A stretch of 5,162 nucleotides of DNA from Syntrophomonas sp. Its GTDB lineage: Bacteria; Bacillota; Syntrophomonadia; Syntrophomonadales; Syntrophomonadaceae. The DNA lies in contig JAQUUV010000161.1 in NCBI GenBank assembly GCA_028693695.1, forward strand, positions 1 through 5,162, given 5' to 3'. Below, piece after piece: positions 1-5,162 of this stretch (positions are counted from its first letter, which is position 1; each line of letters begins with the position of its first letter). The notes beneath the pieces were generated by a model that saw nothing but the letters and a program-made list of their open reading frames with translations, was not told the DNA's origin and made no database searches. Both the position numbers and the translations under genes were made by a program.

Positions 1-2
1 GC

Positions 3-1376
3 GGCGATTTTGCTGAGGTTTATGTGGAAGAGAAGCGCACCAGCAACGTTTTCTGCGAGGATGATAAGATAGAAAAGATAAATAGCGGCCGGGAAAAAGG
101 AGCAGGTATTAGGGTGGTCAAAGACGGCAAAACTGCCTATGTATATACTAATGACTTGACTGCTGAGGGTTTGTTGAAAGCTGCCACGGTGGCTAATCAT
201 GCCAATGGTTCAAAGGTAAGGACAGGAGTAAGGACAATAAAATTATCTCTCCAGGAGCCGGAGTTTGAGATGCAATTCCGACGGCTTCCTGAACAGGTGG
301 ATTTTGCTGAAAAGATTGAACAGGTTCTGGCTGCCAATCACGTAGCCCGCAATATGGATGCGGAAATTCGTCAGGTTACGGTAGCAGTAGGTGATATGCA
401 CAAACAGGTACAGATTGCAAATTCTGAAGGGGAACTGGTAGAGGACGAAATGGCACGGGTACGTCTGGTGGTCAATGCTATAGCTATAAGGGATGGACAG
501 ATTCAAACCGGGTACGAAGTGGCTGGAGCAGTCTCGGGTTGGGAATTGTTGGAGGAAGTATCTGTGGAAGAGATGGCCAGTCGGGCTGCTTCAAGAGCGA
601 TTGCTATGCTTTCAGCTCGCCCAGCGCCTACAGGTAGAATGCCTGTGGTCATGCATGCTGATGCAGGAGGCACTATGATTCACGAAGCCTGTGGGCACGG
701 ACTCGAAGCTGATCTGGTGCAAAAGGGGCTTTCGGTATATGCCAATAAGCTGAATGAGCAGGTAGCTATGGAAGAGGTTACCGTAATTGATGATGCTACC
801 CTACCTGGTAAATACGGCAGTTTCCGCTGGGATGACGAAGGTTCTCCTGCCCGTCGTACGGTTTTGATTGAGAAAGGTGTTTTGCACGGTTACCTTTATG
901 ACCGTTTGACCGCCAGCAAAGATGGCACACAGTCAAGTGGCAATGGGCGCAGGGAGTCCTATCAGGATAAACCCATCCCGCGCATGAGTAACACCTTTAT
1001 CGCCCCAGGACCAGATGATCCGGATGAGATAATTAAAAGTACTTCCCGGGGTTTGCTGGTTAAGAAGATGGGTGGGGGACAGGTAAATACTACTAATGGG
1101 GACTTTGTCTTTGATGTTCAGGAAGGATATATTATTCAGGACGGGGAGATAAAGTATCCAGTGAGGGGAGCTACCCTTACAGGTAACGGCCCTAGGGCCT
1201 TAATTGATATTGACCGGGTGGGGCAAGATCTGGGCTTTGCGATAGGCGTTTGTGGCAAGGATGGTCAGGGAGTAGCGGTAGCGGATGCACAGCCTACCAT
1301 TCGCATTAAAGAACTCACGGTAGGAGGAACCTTTATAGGTGAGGGACCGGGGATCAAGCGAATCAGAAGAAAGTAG
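3..1376 (+). CDS. tldD: TldD, catalytic subunit of the TldD/TldE metalloprotease (5' partial)
   Basis: Zinc metalloprotease subunit of the U62 family. In characterised bacteria it works with TldE/PmbA as a cytoplasmic heterodimer that degrades short or unfolded peptides; in E. coli it processes microcin B17 and degrades the antitoxin CcdA. Seen here: the HExxxH metal/catalytic motif (HEACGHGLEAD, HEACGH at 681-698). The Cys in GVCGKDGQ (codon 1251-1253) fits the third metal ligand known for the family. SSGNGRRES and PIPRMSNTF are typical family blocks, and the usual GEGPGI ending is present. The reading frame is open from base 3 (GDFAEVYVEEKR), and these residues align with the usual TldD N-terminus, so the GTG at 24 is not the true start; roughly 15-30 residues probably lie upstream of the window. 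Stop TAG at 1374-1376. pmbA follows after 9 bp, as expected for co-transcribed partners. Family identification is firm; the natural substrates in this organism are unknown. Confidence 0.95.
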   Translation, partial: GDFAEVYVEEKRTSNVFCEDDKIEKINSGREKGAGIRVVKDGKTAYVYTNDLTAEGLLKAATVANHANGSKVRTGVRTIKLSLQEPEFEMQFRRLPEQVDFAEKIEQVLAANHVARNMDAEIRQVTVAVGDMHKQVQIANSEGELVEDEMARVRLVVNAIAIRDGQIQTGYEVAGAVSGWELLEEVSVEEMASRAASRAIAMLSARPAPTGRMPVVMHADAGGTMIHEACGHGLEADLVQKGLSVYANKLNEQVAMEEVTVIDDATLPGKYGSFRWDDEGSPARRTVLIEKGVLHGYLYDRLTASKDGTQSSGNGRRESYQDKPIPRMSNTFIAPGPDDPDEIIKSTSRGLLVKKMGGGQVNTTNGDFVFDVQEGYIIQDGEIKYPVRGATLTGNGPRALIDIDRVGQDLGFAIGVCGKDGQGVAVADAQPTIRIKELTVGGTFIGEGPGIKRIRRK

Positions 1377-1385
1377 GCGTTATGT

Positions 1386-2726
1386 ATGGAAGAAACTTTA
1401 AGAATTGCTGGTCAGCAGGCTTTAAATGAAGTTCGTAAAAAAGGTATGGAAGGCGAGGCATTTCTGCTTTATGACCGGGAATTAAGTATAGAACTAAGCG
1501 GGGGCCAGGTAGAGACTCTCAAAGAAGCGGATCAAATGGGACTGGGTTTGCGGGTTTTCAATCAGGGAAGGATGGGATTTGCCTATAGCAGTGACCTTTC
1601 TCCCGGTGCAATAGAGGAAGTCGTTAGGGATGCAGTAAGCATATCCGCCTATACCGCTGCTGATGAATTTAACCGCTTTCCCGAAGGGGGCCAGGTTTAT
1701 CCTGTTATGCAGACTTTTGATGCCGGGATTGACACCGCAACGCTGGAAGATAAAATTGAGATGGCACGGGAAGTCGAAAGAGCAGCTCGGGCTTTTGACA
1801 ATAGAATTGAGCTGGTAGAAAGAGCAGGTTATGAAGATACCGTTTTTTCATCCTTAGTGATGAATAGTCGGGGTCTATATGCATTTGGTCAGGGAAGTTA
1901 CTGTGGACTGCATATATCCCTGGTGGCCCAGGAGGATGGCGATGCCCAAAATGGCTTTTCCGTTATGGTTAAGAAGAAGATAGAAAACCTGACTCCTCGG
2001 ATGGTAGGAGAGGAGGCAGCTATGAAGGCGGTTCGCAGCCTTCAGGGTAGAACCATTTCTTCTGCCCAGATGCCGTGTATTATGGAGCCTTATGTGGTAA
2101 CTAGGTTTATGAGCCTCTTATCGTCATCCGTACAAGCTGATGCAGTGCAAAAGGGTAAATCCATGTTAGTTGGTAAGGCGGGGCAGCTTGTGGCTTCCCA
2201 GGTCTTTACCTTGGTGGATGATGCGAGCTATGAAGCAGGGATTGCCAGTTTTCCTTTTGATGGTGAAGGGGTTCCTGCTCAGAAAAATATGATTATAGAA
2301 AACGGAGAGCTCAAAGGATTTCTCTACGATACTTATTCCGGTCTGAAGGCAGGTCGGAAGTCTAGTGGTAATGGGATTCGGGGTTCATTTAGAAGCCTGC
2401 CCGGAGTTGGCACTACTAATTTCATGCTTAGTCCAGGTGAGCAAAATTCCGAAAGCTTGATTGCAGATATAGAAAACGGTTTCTATGTTACCGATGTAAT
2501 GGGCATGCATACTGCCAACCCCATCTCGGGTGATTTTTCTGTGGGAGCTGCCGGAATTATGATTGAGCAGGGACGACTGACCTATCCAGTTCGCGGGGTA
2601 ACCATTGCCGGCAACTTGCTAAAGCTACTGATGAATATTGAAGCGGTAGGTAGTGATTTGCGTTTTTACGGGGGCATGGCTGCCGCTACTGTAAGGCTAC
2701 AAAGTATTAGCGTCGGTGGACAATAG
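1386..2726 (+). CDS. pmbA: PmbA/TldE, non-catalytic partner of TldD
   Basis: 446-residue TldE/PmbA protein, close to the usual family length (about 450). It forms the inactive half of the TldD/TldE protease and contributes to the peptide-binding chamber. It is a paralogue of the upstream TldD: QADAVQKG matches EADLVQKG, and SSGNGIRGSF matches SSGNGRRES. Where TldD has HEACGH, this protein has MSLLSS (residues about 242-247, codons from 2109), so the metal site is absent, as expected for TldE. The start is ATG 1386. It is preceded by AAGTAGG at 1371-1377, a 6/7 match to AAGGAGG, 8 nt upstream and overlapping the tldD stop codon, which suggests coupled translation. The ATG at 1382 is in another frame and soon reaches a stop. 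The aroQ gene follows after 17 bp. Confidence 0.94.
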   Translation: MEETLRIAGQQALNEVRKKGMEGEAFLLYDRELSIELSGGQVETLKEADQMGLGLRVFNQGRMGFAYSSDLSPGAIEEVVRDAVSISAYTAADEFNRFPEGGQVYPVMQTFDAGIDTATLEDKIEMAREVERAARAFDNRIELVERAGYEDTVFSSLVMNSRGLYAFGQGSYCGLHISLVAQEDGDAQNGFSVMVKKKIENLTPRMVGEEAAMKAVRSLQGRTISSAQMPCIMEPYVVTRFMSLLSSSVQADAVQKGKSMLVGKAGQLVASQVFTLVDDASYEAGIASFPFDGEGVPAQKNMIIENGELKGFLYDTYSGLKAGRKSSGNGIRGSFRSLPGVGTTNFMLSPGEQNSESLIADIENGFYVTDVMGMHTANPISGDFSVGAAGIMIEQGRLTYPVRGVTIAGNLLKLLMNIEAVGSDLRFYGGMAAATVRLQSISVGGQ

Positions 2727-2743
2727 TAAGGAGGAGAATTTCT

Positions 2744-3184
2744 ATGCACCAGGTACTTTTTATAAACGGACCTAATTTGAATATGCTAGGCATCAGAGAG
2801 AAAGAGTTTTACGGAGATCAGACTCTGGAGGACATTAATGCCGGGTTACGCTCCATGGCTGAAAGTGAGGGTATCGCTGTGGAATTCTTCCAGTCGAATC
2901 ATGAAGGCGAACTGGTGGATAGAATCCAGCAGGCCTATCAGAACACGGATTGCATTGTGATCAATCCGGGAGCATTCACCCATTACAGCATTGCCATCTA
3001 TGATGCTCTGAAAACGGTTCGGATTCCGGTCATTGAGGTACATCTTTCCAATATCTATGCGCGGGAGAGTTTTCGCAGCCAATCGCTCATTTCTCCCTTG
3101 GCTGCTGGAGGTATATTTGGTTTTGGCCCGGTGGGCTACAAGATGGCTCTTTATGCTGCTTGTCAGTTGCTTGCTAAAGGGTAA
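2744..3184 (+). CDS. aroQ: Type II 3-dehydroquinate dehydratase
   Basis: Catalyses the reversible dehydration of 3-dehydroquinate to 3-dehydroshikimate in the shikimate pathway (aromatic amino acids, folate, quinones). It is a cytoplasmic flavodoxin-like enzyme; the type II family is typically dodecameric. The 146-residue length is normal. All family signatures are visible: GPNLNMLGIRE with Arg18, the catalytic Tyr23 in FYGDQTL, QSNHEGEL, INPGAFTHYS with Asn74 and His80, and EVHLSNIYARESFR with Glu98, His100, Ser102, Arg107 and Arg111. These match the Mycobacterium tuberculosis active-site set with an offset of one. ATG 2744 is preceded by a strong AAGGAGGAG at 2728-2736. The stop TAA at 3182-3184 lies inside the first copy of a 10-bp direct repeat bordering the REP-like element downstream. 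aroQ before an Xaa-Pro peptidase and efp is a conserved Firmicutes arrangement. Confidence 0.97.
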   Translation: MHQVLFINGPNLNMLGIREKEFYGDQTLEDINAGLRSMAESEGIAVEFFQSNHEGELVDRIQQAYQNTDCIVINPGAFTHYSIAIYDALKTVRIPVIEVHLSNIYARESFRSQSLISPLAAGGIFGFGPVGYKMALYAACQLLAKG

Positions 3185-3282
3185 CAAGTGGGGTAACAAG
3201 GGGACGGTTCTCCTGTTACGCTAAACAAATTGAAATCAAGCGTAACAGGAGAACCGTCCCCTTGTTACCCGTCCCTGGTTAC
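3179..3282. repeat. Outer degenerate repeat copies around the REP-like pair
   Basis: The 10-mer GGGTAACAAG occurs at 3179-3188 and again at 3191-3200, separated by TG; the first copy contains the last glycine codon and the TAA stop of aroQ. On the other side CCTGGTTAC (3274-3282) differs by one base from CCTTGTTAC (3260-3268) of the right arm. The two outer pieces also pair with each other: 3181-3188 with 3275-3282, 7 of 8 bases. The perfect hairpin therefore seems to sit inside an older or partial copy of the same unit. Insertion or unequal duplication of repeat units would explain this; that is inference. Confidence 0.6.
3191..3270. repeat. REP-like pair: perfect 32-bp inverted repeat with 16-nt loop
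   Basis: Bases 3191-3222 are exactly complementary to 3239-3270, with 3223-3238 as loop. Each arm also contains its own small palindrome: left arm GTAACA-A-GG (3193-3201) with CCTGTTAC (3212-3219), around a 10-nt loop GGACGGTTCT; the right arm (3242-3268) is its mirror image. Two head-to-head units, each an imperfect palindrome with a one-base bulge, resemble bacterial REP/BIME elements. Such elements are often mobilised in trans by IS200-like Y1 (RAYT) transposases; none is encoded in this window, so that link is inference. The element occupies most of the aroQ-pepQ gap. No T-tract follows either arm, so a classical intrinsic terminator is unlikely, although a 32-bp RNA stem could affect mRNA stability or RNase III cleavage. 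Confidence 0.85.
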
Positions 3283-3292
3283 ACTTAAATGA

Positions 3293-3331
3293 AAAGGTGG
3301 GTGAATAGGAATAAAAGAACGAATTAAGAAG
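3293..3331 (+). promoter_or_regulatory. Ribosome binding site and probable non-AUG start of the Xaa-Pro peptidase
   Basis: AAAGGTGGGTGA (3293-3304) resembles the consensus AAAGGAGGTGA but lies about 27 nt before the first in-frame ATG (3332), too far to serve it. That ATG is preceded only by the weak AAGAAG. In frame after the TGA at 3302-3304 the codons read I-G-I-K-E-R-I-K-K before M-R-Q-F-M. IKERIKK looks like the usual N-terminal helix of this peptidase family. Initiation at the ATA at 3311 (a permitted but rare start in genetic code 11) would put AAGGTGG 10 nt upstream and give 353 residues. No ATG, GTG or TTG is available in this frame upstream of 3332. Confidence 0.5.
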
Positions 3332-4372
3332 ATGCGGCAATTTATGAAAGAAAACCGGCTGGATGTATTCATGGTAACCAAACCGGAGAATATTCGGTAC
3401 CTGTCAGCTTTTAGTGGAGGCAGCGATGCCAAGCTGGTGATAAGCTCAGATGGACAGTATATTCTTACCGATAGCAGGTATATCGAACAGGCGAAGCGGG
3501 AATGCCCGGATTGGGAACTTATGCAGGAGCATGTAGGCAGACTTGACAGCTTGGCTAGTATTTGCGATAAATATAATAGGCTGGCGGTGGAGAGTCACTG
3601 CCTGAGCTATGACCAGTTCCAGCAGTATGCAAATAGGTTGAAATCGGAACTGGTTCCCTTGGCGAACACTATAGAGAGGCACCGGGTAGTTAAGGATGAG
3701 CTGGAACTGGATTTGCTCAGGACTTCCGCCCGTATCGGTGATTCTGTATTTAGCCAGATATGCTTAGAGATACAGGAGGGGGTAAGTGAAAAACATATTG
3801 CCAATCGCATCACCTATCTTTTAAAAGAAGGGGGTTCTAGCCGGGAATCTTTTGATACGATTGCGGTTGCTGGAGAGAATGCAGCTCTACCCCATGGACA
3901 ACCAGGTAATAGGCTTCTGAGTAGGGGAGATATGCTGACCCTGGATTTTGGGGGCTTTTACCAGGGTTATGCTGGTGATATGACTAGAACTGTAATGATA
4001 GGTGAGGCAAGTCCTAAGCTAAGGGATATTTACCAGCAGGTTTTGGAAGCTCAAGAATTGGGAGTATCTTTAATTAATGCAGGTGTTAGTTGCCGAGAGA
4101 TTGATGTGCAAGTTAGAGAAGTACTTAGAAAATATGGATTGGATATTTATTTTCAGCATGGAACGGGACACGGGGTTGGCCTTGAGATTCATGAGATTCC
4201 TAGGTTATCGCCGTTGAGCGATGATATCCTACAAGAGGGTATGGTGGTCACAGTTGAACCGGGAGTCTATATTCCTGGCTGGGGCGGCGTCCGGATAGAA
4301 GATACGGTAATTGTTAAGAAAGGGGGATGCGAAATCATCACCCATTCTGATAAAAGATTATTAATTATATGA
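3332..4372 (+). CDS. Xaa-Pro peptidase, M24 (pita-bread) family
   Basis: Dimetal peptidase that probably cleaves X-Pro bonds of peptides or dipeptides in the cytoplasm, recycling proline-containing peptides. The creatinase-like N-terminal domain occupies about residues 1-120 (VTKPENIRYLSAFSGG, ILTDSRYIEQA); the M24 catalytic domain runs from about 125 to the end. The five metal ligands are all present, counted from ATG 3332: Asp205 and Asp216 in LDFGGFYQGYAGDMTRT, His280 in HGTGHGVGLEIHE, Glu309 in VTVEPGVY and Glu323 in GGVRIEDT. His276 and His287 are the usual conserved histidines. The length is 346 residues from ATG 3332, or 353 if translation begins at ATA 3311, which I consider likely (see the separate entry). 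It corresponds by position to yqhT of B. subtilis. The aminopeptidase P versus prolidase preference cannot be read from sequence. efp follows after 12 bp and is probably co-transcribed. Confidence 0.93.
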   Translation: MRQFMKENRLDVFMVTKPENIRYLSAFSGGSDAKLVISSDGQYILTDSRYIEQAKRECPDWELMQEHVGRLDSLASICDKYNRLAVESHCLSYDQFQQYANRLKSELVPLANTIERHRVVKDELELDLLRTSARIGDSVFSQICLEIQEGVSEKHIANRITYLLKEGGSSRESFDTIAVAGENAALPHGQPGNRLLSRGDMLTLDFGGFYQGYAGDMTRTVMIGEASPKLRDIYQQVLEAQELGVSLINAGVSCREIDVQVREVLRKYGLDIYFQHGTGHGVGLEIHEIPRLSPLSDDILQEGMVVTVEPGVYIPGWGGVRIEDTVIVKKGGCEIITHSDKRLLII

Positions 4373-4384
4373 TGGAGGGATAAA

Positions 4385-4942
4385 ATGATCTCAGTAAATG
4401 ACTTCAAGACCGGAGTAACCGTGGAGCTGGAAGGACAGGTTTATGCAGTAACGGAGTTCCAACATGTAAAACCAGGTAAAGGCGCTGCATTTGTCAGAGC
4501 CAAACTCAAAAACGTGAAATCGGGAGGCGTAGTTGAAAAAACCTTCCGAGGTGGAGAAAAACTACATAAAGCACATCTCGATAAGCGAGGAATGCAGTAT
4601 CTTTACATGGATGGCGATGGCTATGTGTTTATGGATAATGATAATTATGAACAAATTACAATTAGCCGTAATGATATGGGTGATGGTGTAAAGTGGTTAT
4701 TGGAAAATATGACTATAATGGTGCTCCTGTATAATGAGGAGATAATGGGGATAGAATTGCCCAATTTTGTGGAACTATTGGTAGTAGATACCGAGCCTGG
4801 GGTAAAAGGGGATACGGCCACTGGAGCTTCCAAGGCTGCTAAGCTGGAAAGCGGAGCTAGCGTTCAGGTTCCGCTGTTCATCAATACCGGAGACCGATTA
4901 AGAATTGACACCCGCAGTGGGGAATACATGGAAAGAGCATAG
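4385..4942 (+). CDS. efp: Translation elongation factor P
   Basis: EF-P binds between the P and E sites of ribosomes stalled on consecutive prolines and promotes peptide-bond formation. The 185-residue length is standard. Three domains are recognisable: an N-terminal KOW-like domain (about 1-62), a central OB domain (about 65-127; YLYMDGDGYVFMDNDNYEQI) and a C-terminal OB domain (about 128-185) with the signature GDTATGASKAAKLESGA and VQVPLFINTGDRLRIDTRSGEY. The tip of domain I reads VKPGKGAAF with Lys32 (codon 4478-4480). This matches the B. subtilis loop whose lysine carries 5-aminopentanol; whether that modification occurs here is inferred, and no modification gene is in the window. Start ATG 4385 follows GGAGGGA (4374-4380). 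The preceding Xaa-Pro peptidase gene ends 12 bp upstream. Confidence 0.97.
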   Translation: MISVNDFKTGVTVELEGQVYAVTEFQHVKPGKGAAFVRAKLKNVKSGGVVEKTFRGGEKLHKAHLDKRGMQYLYMDGDGYVFMDNDNYEQITISRNDMGDGVKWLLENMTIMVLLYNEEIMGIELPNFVELLVVDTEPGVKGDTATGASKAAKLESGASVQVPLFINTGDRLRIDTRSGEYMERA

Positions 4943-4988
4943 TGAAACTATTATTTATCGAAAAATTAATAATTGAATAAGTTTATTT

Positions 4989-5047
4989 CCTCCTTTTTGG
5001 GCTAATACTAAGGATGTTCAAAACATTTTTAGTAAAAGAAAAGGAGG
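4989..5047 (+). promoter_or_regulatory. Nested stem-loop able to hide the ribosome binding site of the next gene
   Basis: CCTCCTTTT (4989-4997) is exactly complementary to AAAAGGAGG (5039-5047), the ribosome binding site of the TTG-start gene; U4998-G5038 and U4988-G5048 can add wobble pairs. Inside the enclosed region, 5006-5018 (TACTAAGGATGTT) pairs with 5022-5034 (AACATTTTTAGTA) over 13 positions, two of them G-U, with a 3-nt loop CAA. The result is a two-tier hairpin that would occlude the binding site in the RNA. The outer stem is followed by only GTTTTACTTTG, so it could also be read as a poor terminator. The rest of the 4943-5055 gap is AT-rich with no convincing promoter. The pairing is directly visible; a regulatory role is inference. 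Confidence 0.45.
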
Positions 5048-5055
5048 GTTTTACT

Positions 5056-5162
5056 TTGCGAGATATTTCGGAGAGGGTTAGTTATCTTCAAGGATTGAGC
5101 GAGGGATTGAATATAACTGAGGGGAGTCCTCAGGGAAAAATCATATCCGGGATACTAAATGT
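5056..5162 (+). CDS. N-terminus of a small conserved Clostridia protein of unknown function (3' partial)
   Basis: Open frame to the window end, 35 complete codons. It starts at TTG 5056 behind a strong AAGGAGGG (5041-5048, 7-nt spacing); no ATG or GTG start fits this frame and ribosome binding site. The visible protein begins MRDISERVSYLQGLSEGL and continues through a GK-I-I-S-G-I-L segment. This pattern resembles, from memory, the N-terminal domain of C. difficile CD1247-like proteins, which occur near efp in Clostridia and have no established function. There is no signal peptide; the segment looks like an amphipathic helix followed by a helix-turn. The C-terminal part, which would be needed to classify it, is beyond the window. 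Its translation may be controlled by the stem-loop covering its ribosome binding site. Confidence 0.7.
   Translation, partial: MRDISERVSYLQGLSEGLNITEGSPQGKIISGILN

Noticed and set aside
24..26. GTG at 24 as the start of tldD
   Set aside because: The frame stays open to the window edge, and the upstream residues GDFAEVY fit the TldD N-terminus, so the gene is simply truncated by the window.
493..678. Short alternative-frame ORFs inside tldD, pmbA, the peptidase gene and efp on either strand
   Set aside because: All overlap strongly supported genes in another frame and show no motif of their own.
2846..3199. Open frame of 117 codons on the minus strand opposite aroQ
   Set aside because: It lies antisense to a clear aroQ gene, runs into the repeat, and has no recognisable protein features; it is a shadow frame.
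3191..3270. The long hairpin as an intrinsic terminator of aroQ
   Set aside because: Neither strand has a T-tract after the stem (the + strand continues CCCGTCCCTGG), and a 32-bp stem is far longer than usual terminators. It is better described as a REP-like repeat.
3262..3290. Possible promoter TTGTTA (3262) - 17 nt - TTAAAT (3285) before the Xaa-Pro peptidase gene
   Set aside because: Both boxes match only 4/6, the -35 lies inside the repeat arm, and the predicted start near 3297 would fall in the ribosome binding site.
4943..4988. AT-rich segment after efp as a terminator, or as a promoter with TTGAAT at 4973
   Set aside because: Only short A/T stems with bulges can be drawn, and no -10 box lies at suitable spacing from TTGAAT (the best candidate, AATACT at 5004, is 25 nt away).

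Overview
The window looks like chromosomal DNA of a low-to-mid GC Firmicute, most likely a Clostridia-type anaerobe (Syntrophomonas/Desulfotomaculum-like; this placement is inferred). The reasons are strong AAGGAGG-type ribosome binding sites, a TTG start, the gene order aroQ - Xaa-Pro peptidase - efp (the same order as yqhS-yqhT-efp in Bacillus subtilis), and protein sequences of Gram-positive type. All genes are on the + strand and tightly packed, with no sign of phage, plasmid or transposase genes.

Layout: (1) 3-1376, tldD, cut off at its 5' end by the window edge. (2) 1386-2726, pmbA/tldE, 9 bp downstream. The two encode the catalytic and non-catalytic subunits of the TldD/TldE metalloprotease. 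(3) 2744-3184, aroQ, type II 3-dehydroquinate dehydratase. (4) 3185-3331, an intergenic gap dominated by a perfect 32-bp inverted repeat with a 16-nt loop (3191-3270). It is built from two head-to-head REP-like units, flanked by degenerate outer copies that reach into the aroQ stop codon. (5) 3332-4372 (probably really starting at the ATA at 3311), an M24-family Xaa-Pro peptidase. (6) 4385-4942, efp, elongation factor P with the modifiable lysine in a PGKG loop. (7) 4943-5055, an AT-rich gap holding a nested stem-loop whose outer stem pairs with the ribosome binding site of the next gene. (8) 5056-5162+, the start of a small Clostridia-type protein of unknown function, cut by the window end.

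The genes make a peptide-turnover/translation/shikimate neighbourhood. TldD/TldE and the Xaa-Pro peptidase hydrolyse peptides, the latter at X-Pro bonds. EF-P relieves ribosomes stalled at consecutive prolines. AroQ supplies aromatic precursors. Closely spaced genes suggest co-transcription of tldD-pmbA-aroQ and of pepQ-efp, with the long hairpin between the two blocks.

The genes themselves are ordinary housekeeping genes and I see no clearly new system. The points worth a second look are non-coding: the REP-like pair at the aroQ end, the apparent non-AUG start of the peptidase, and the structured leader that can hide the ribosome binding site of the last gene.
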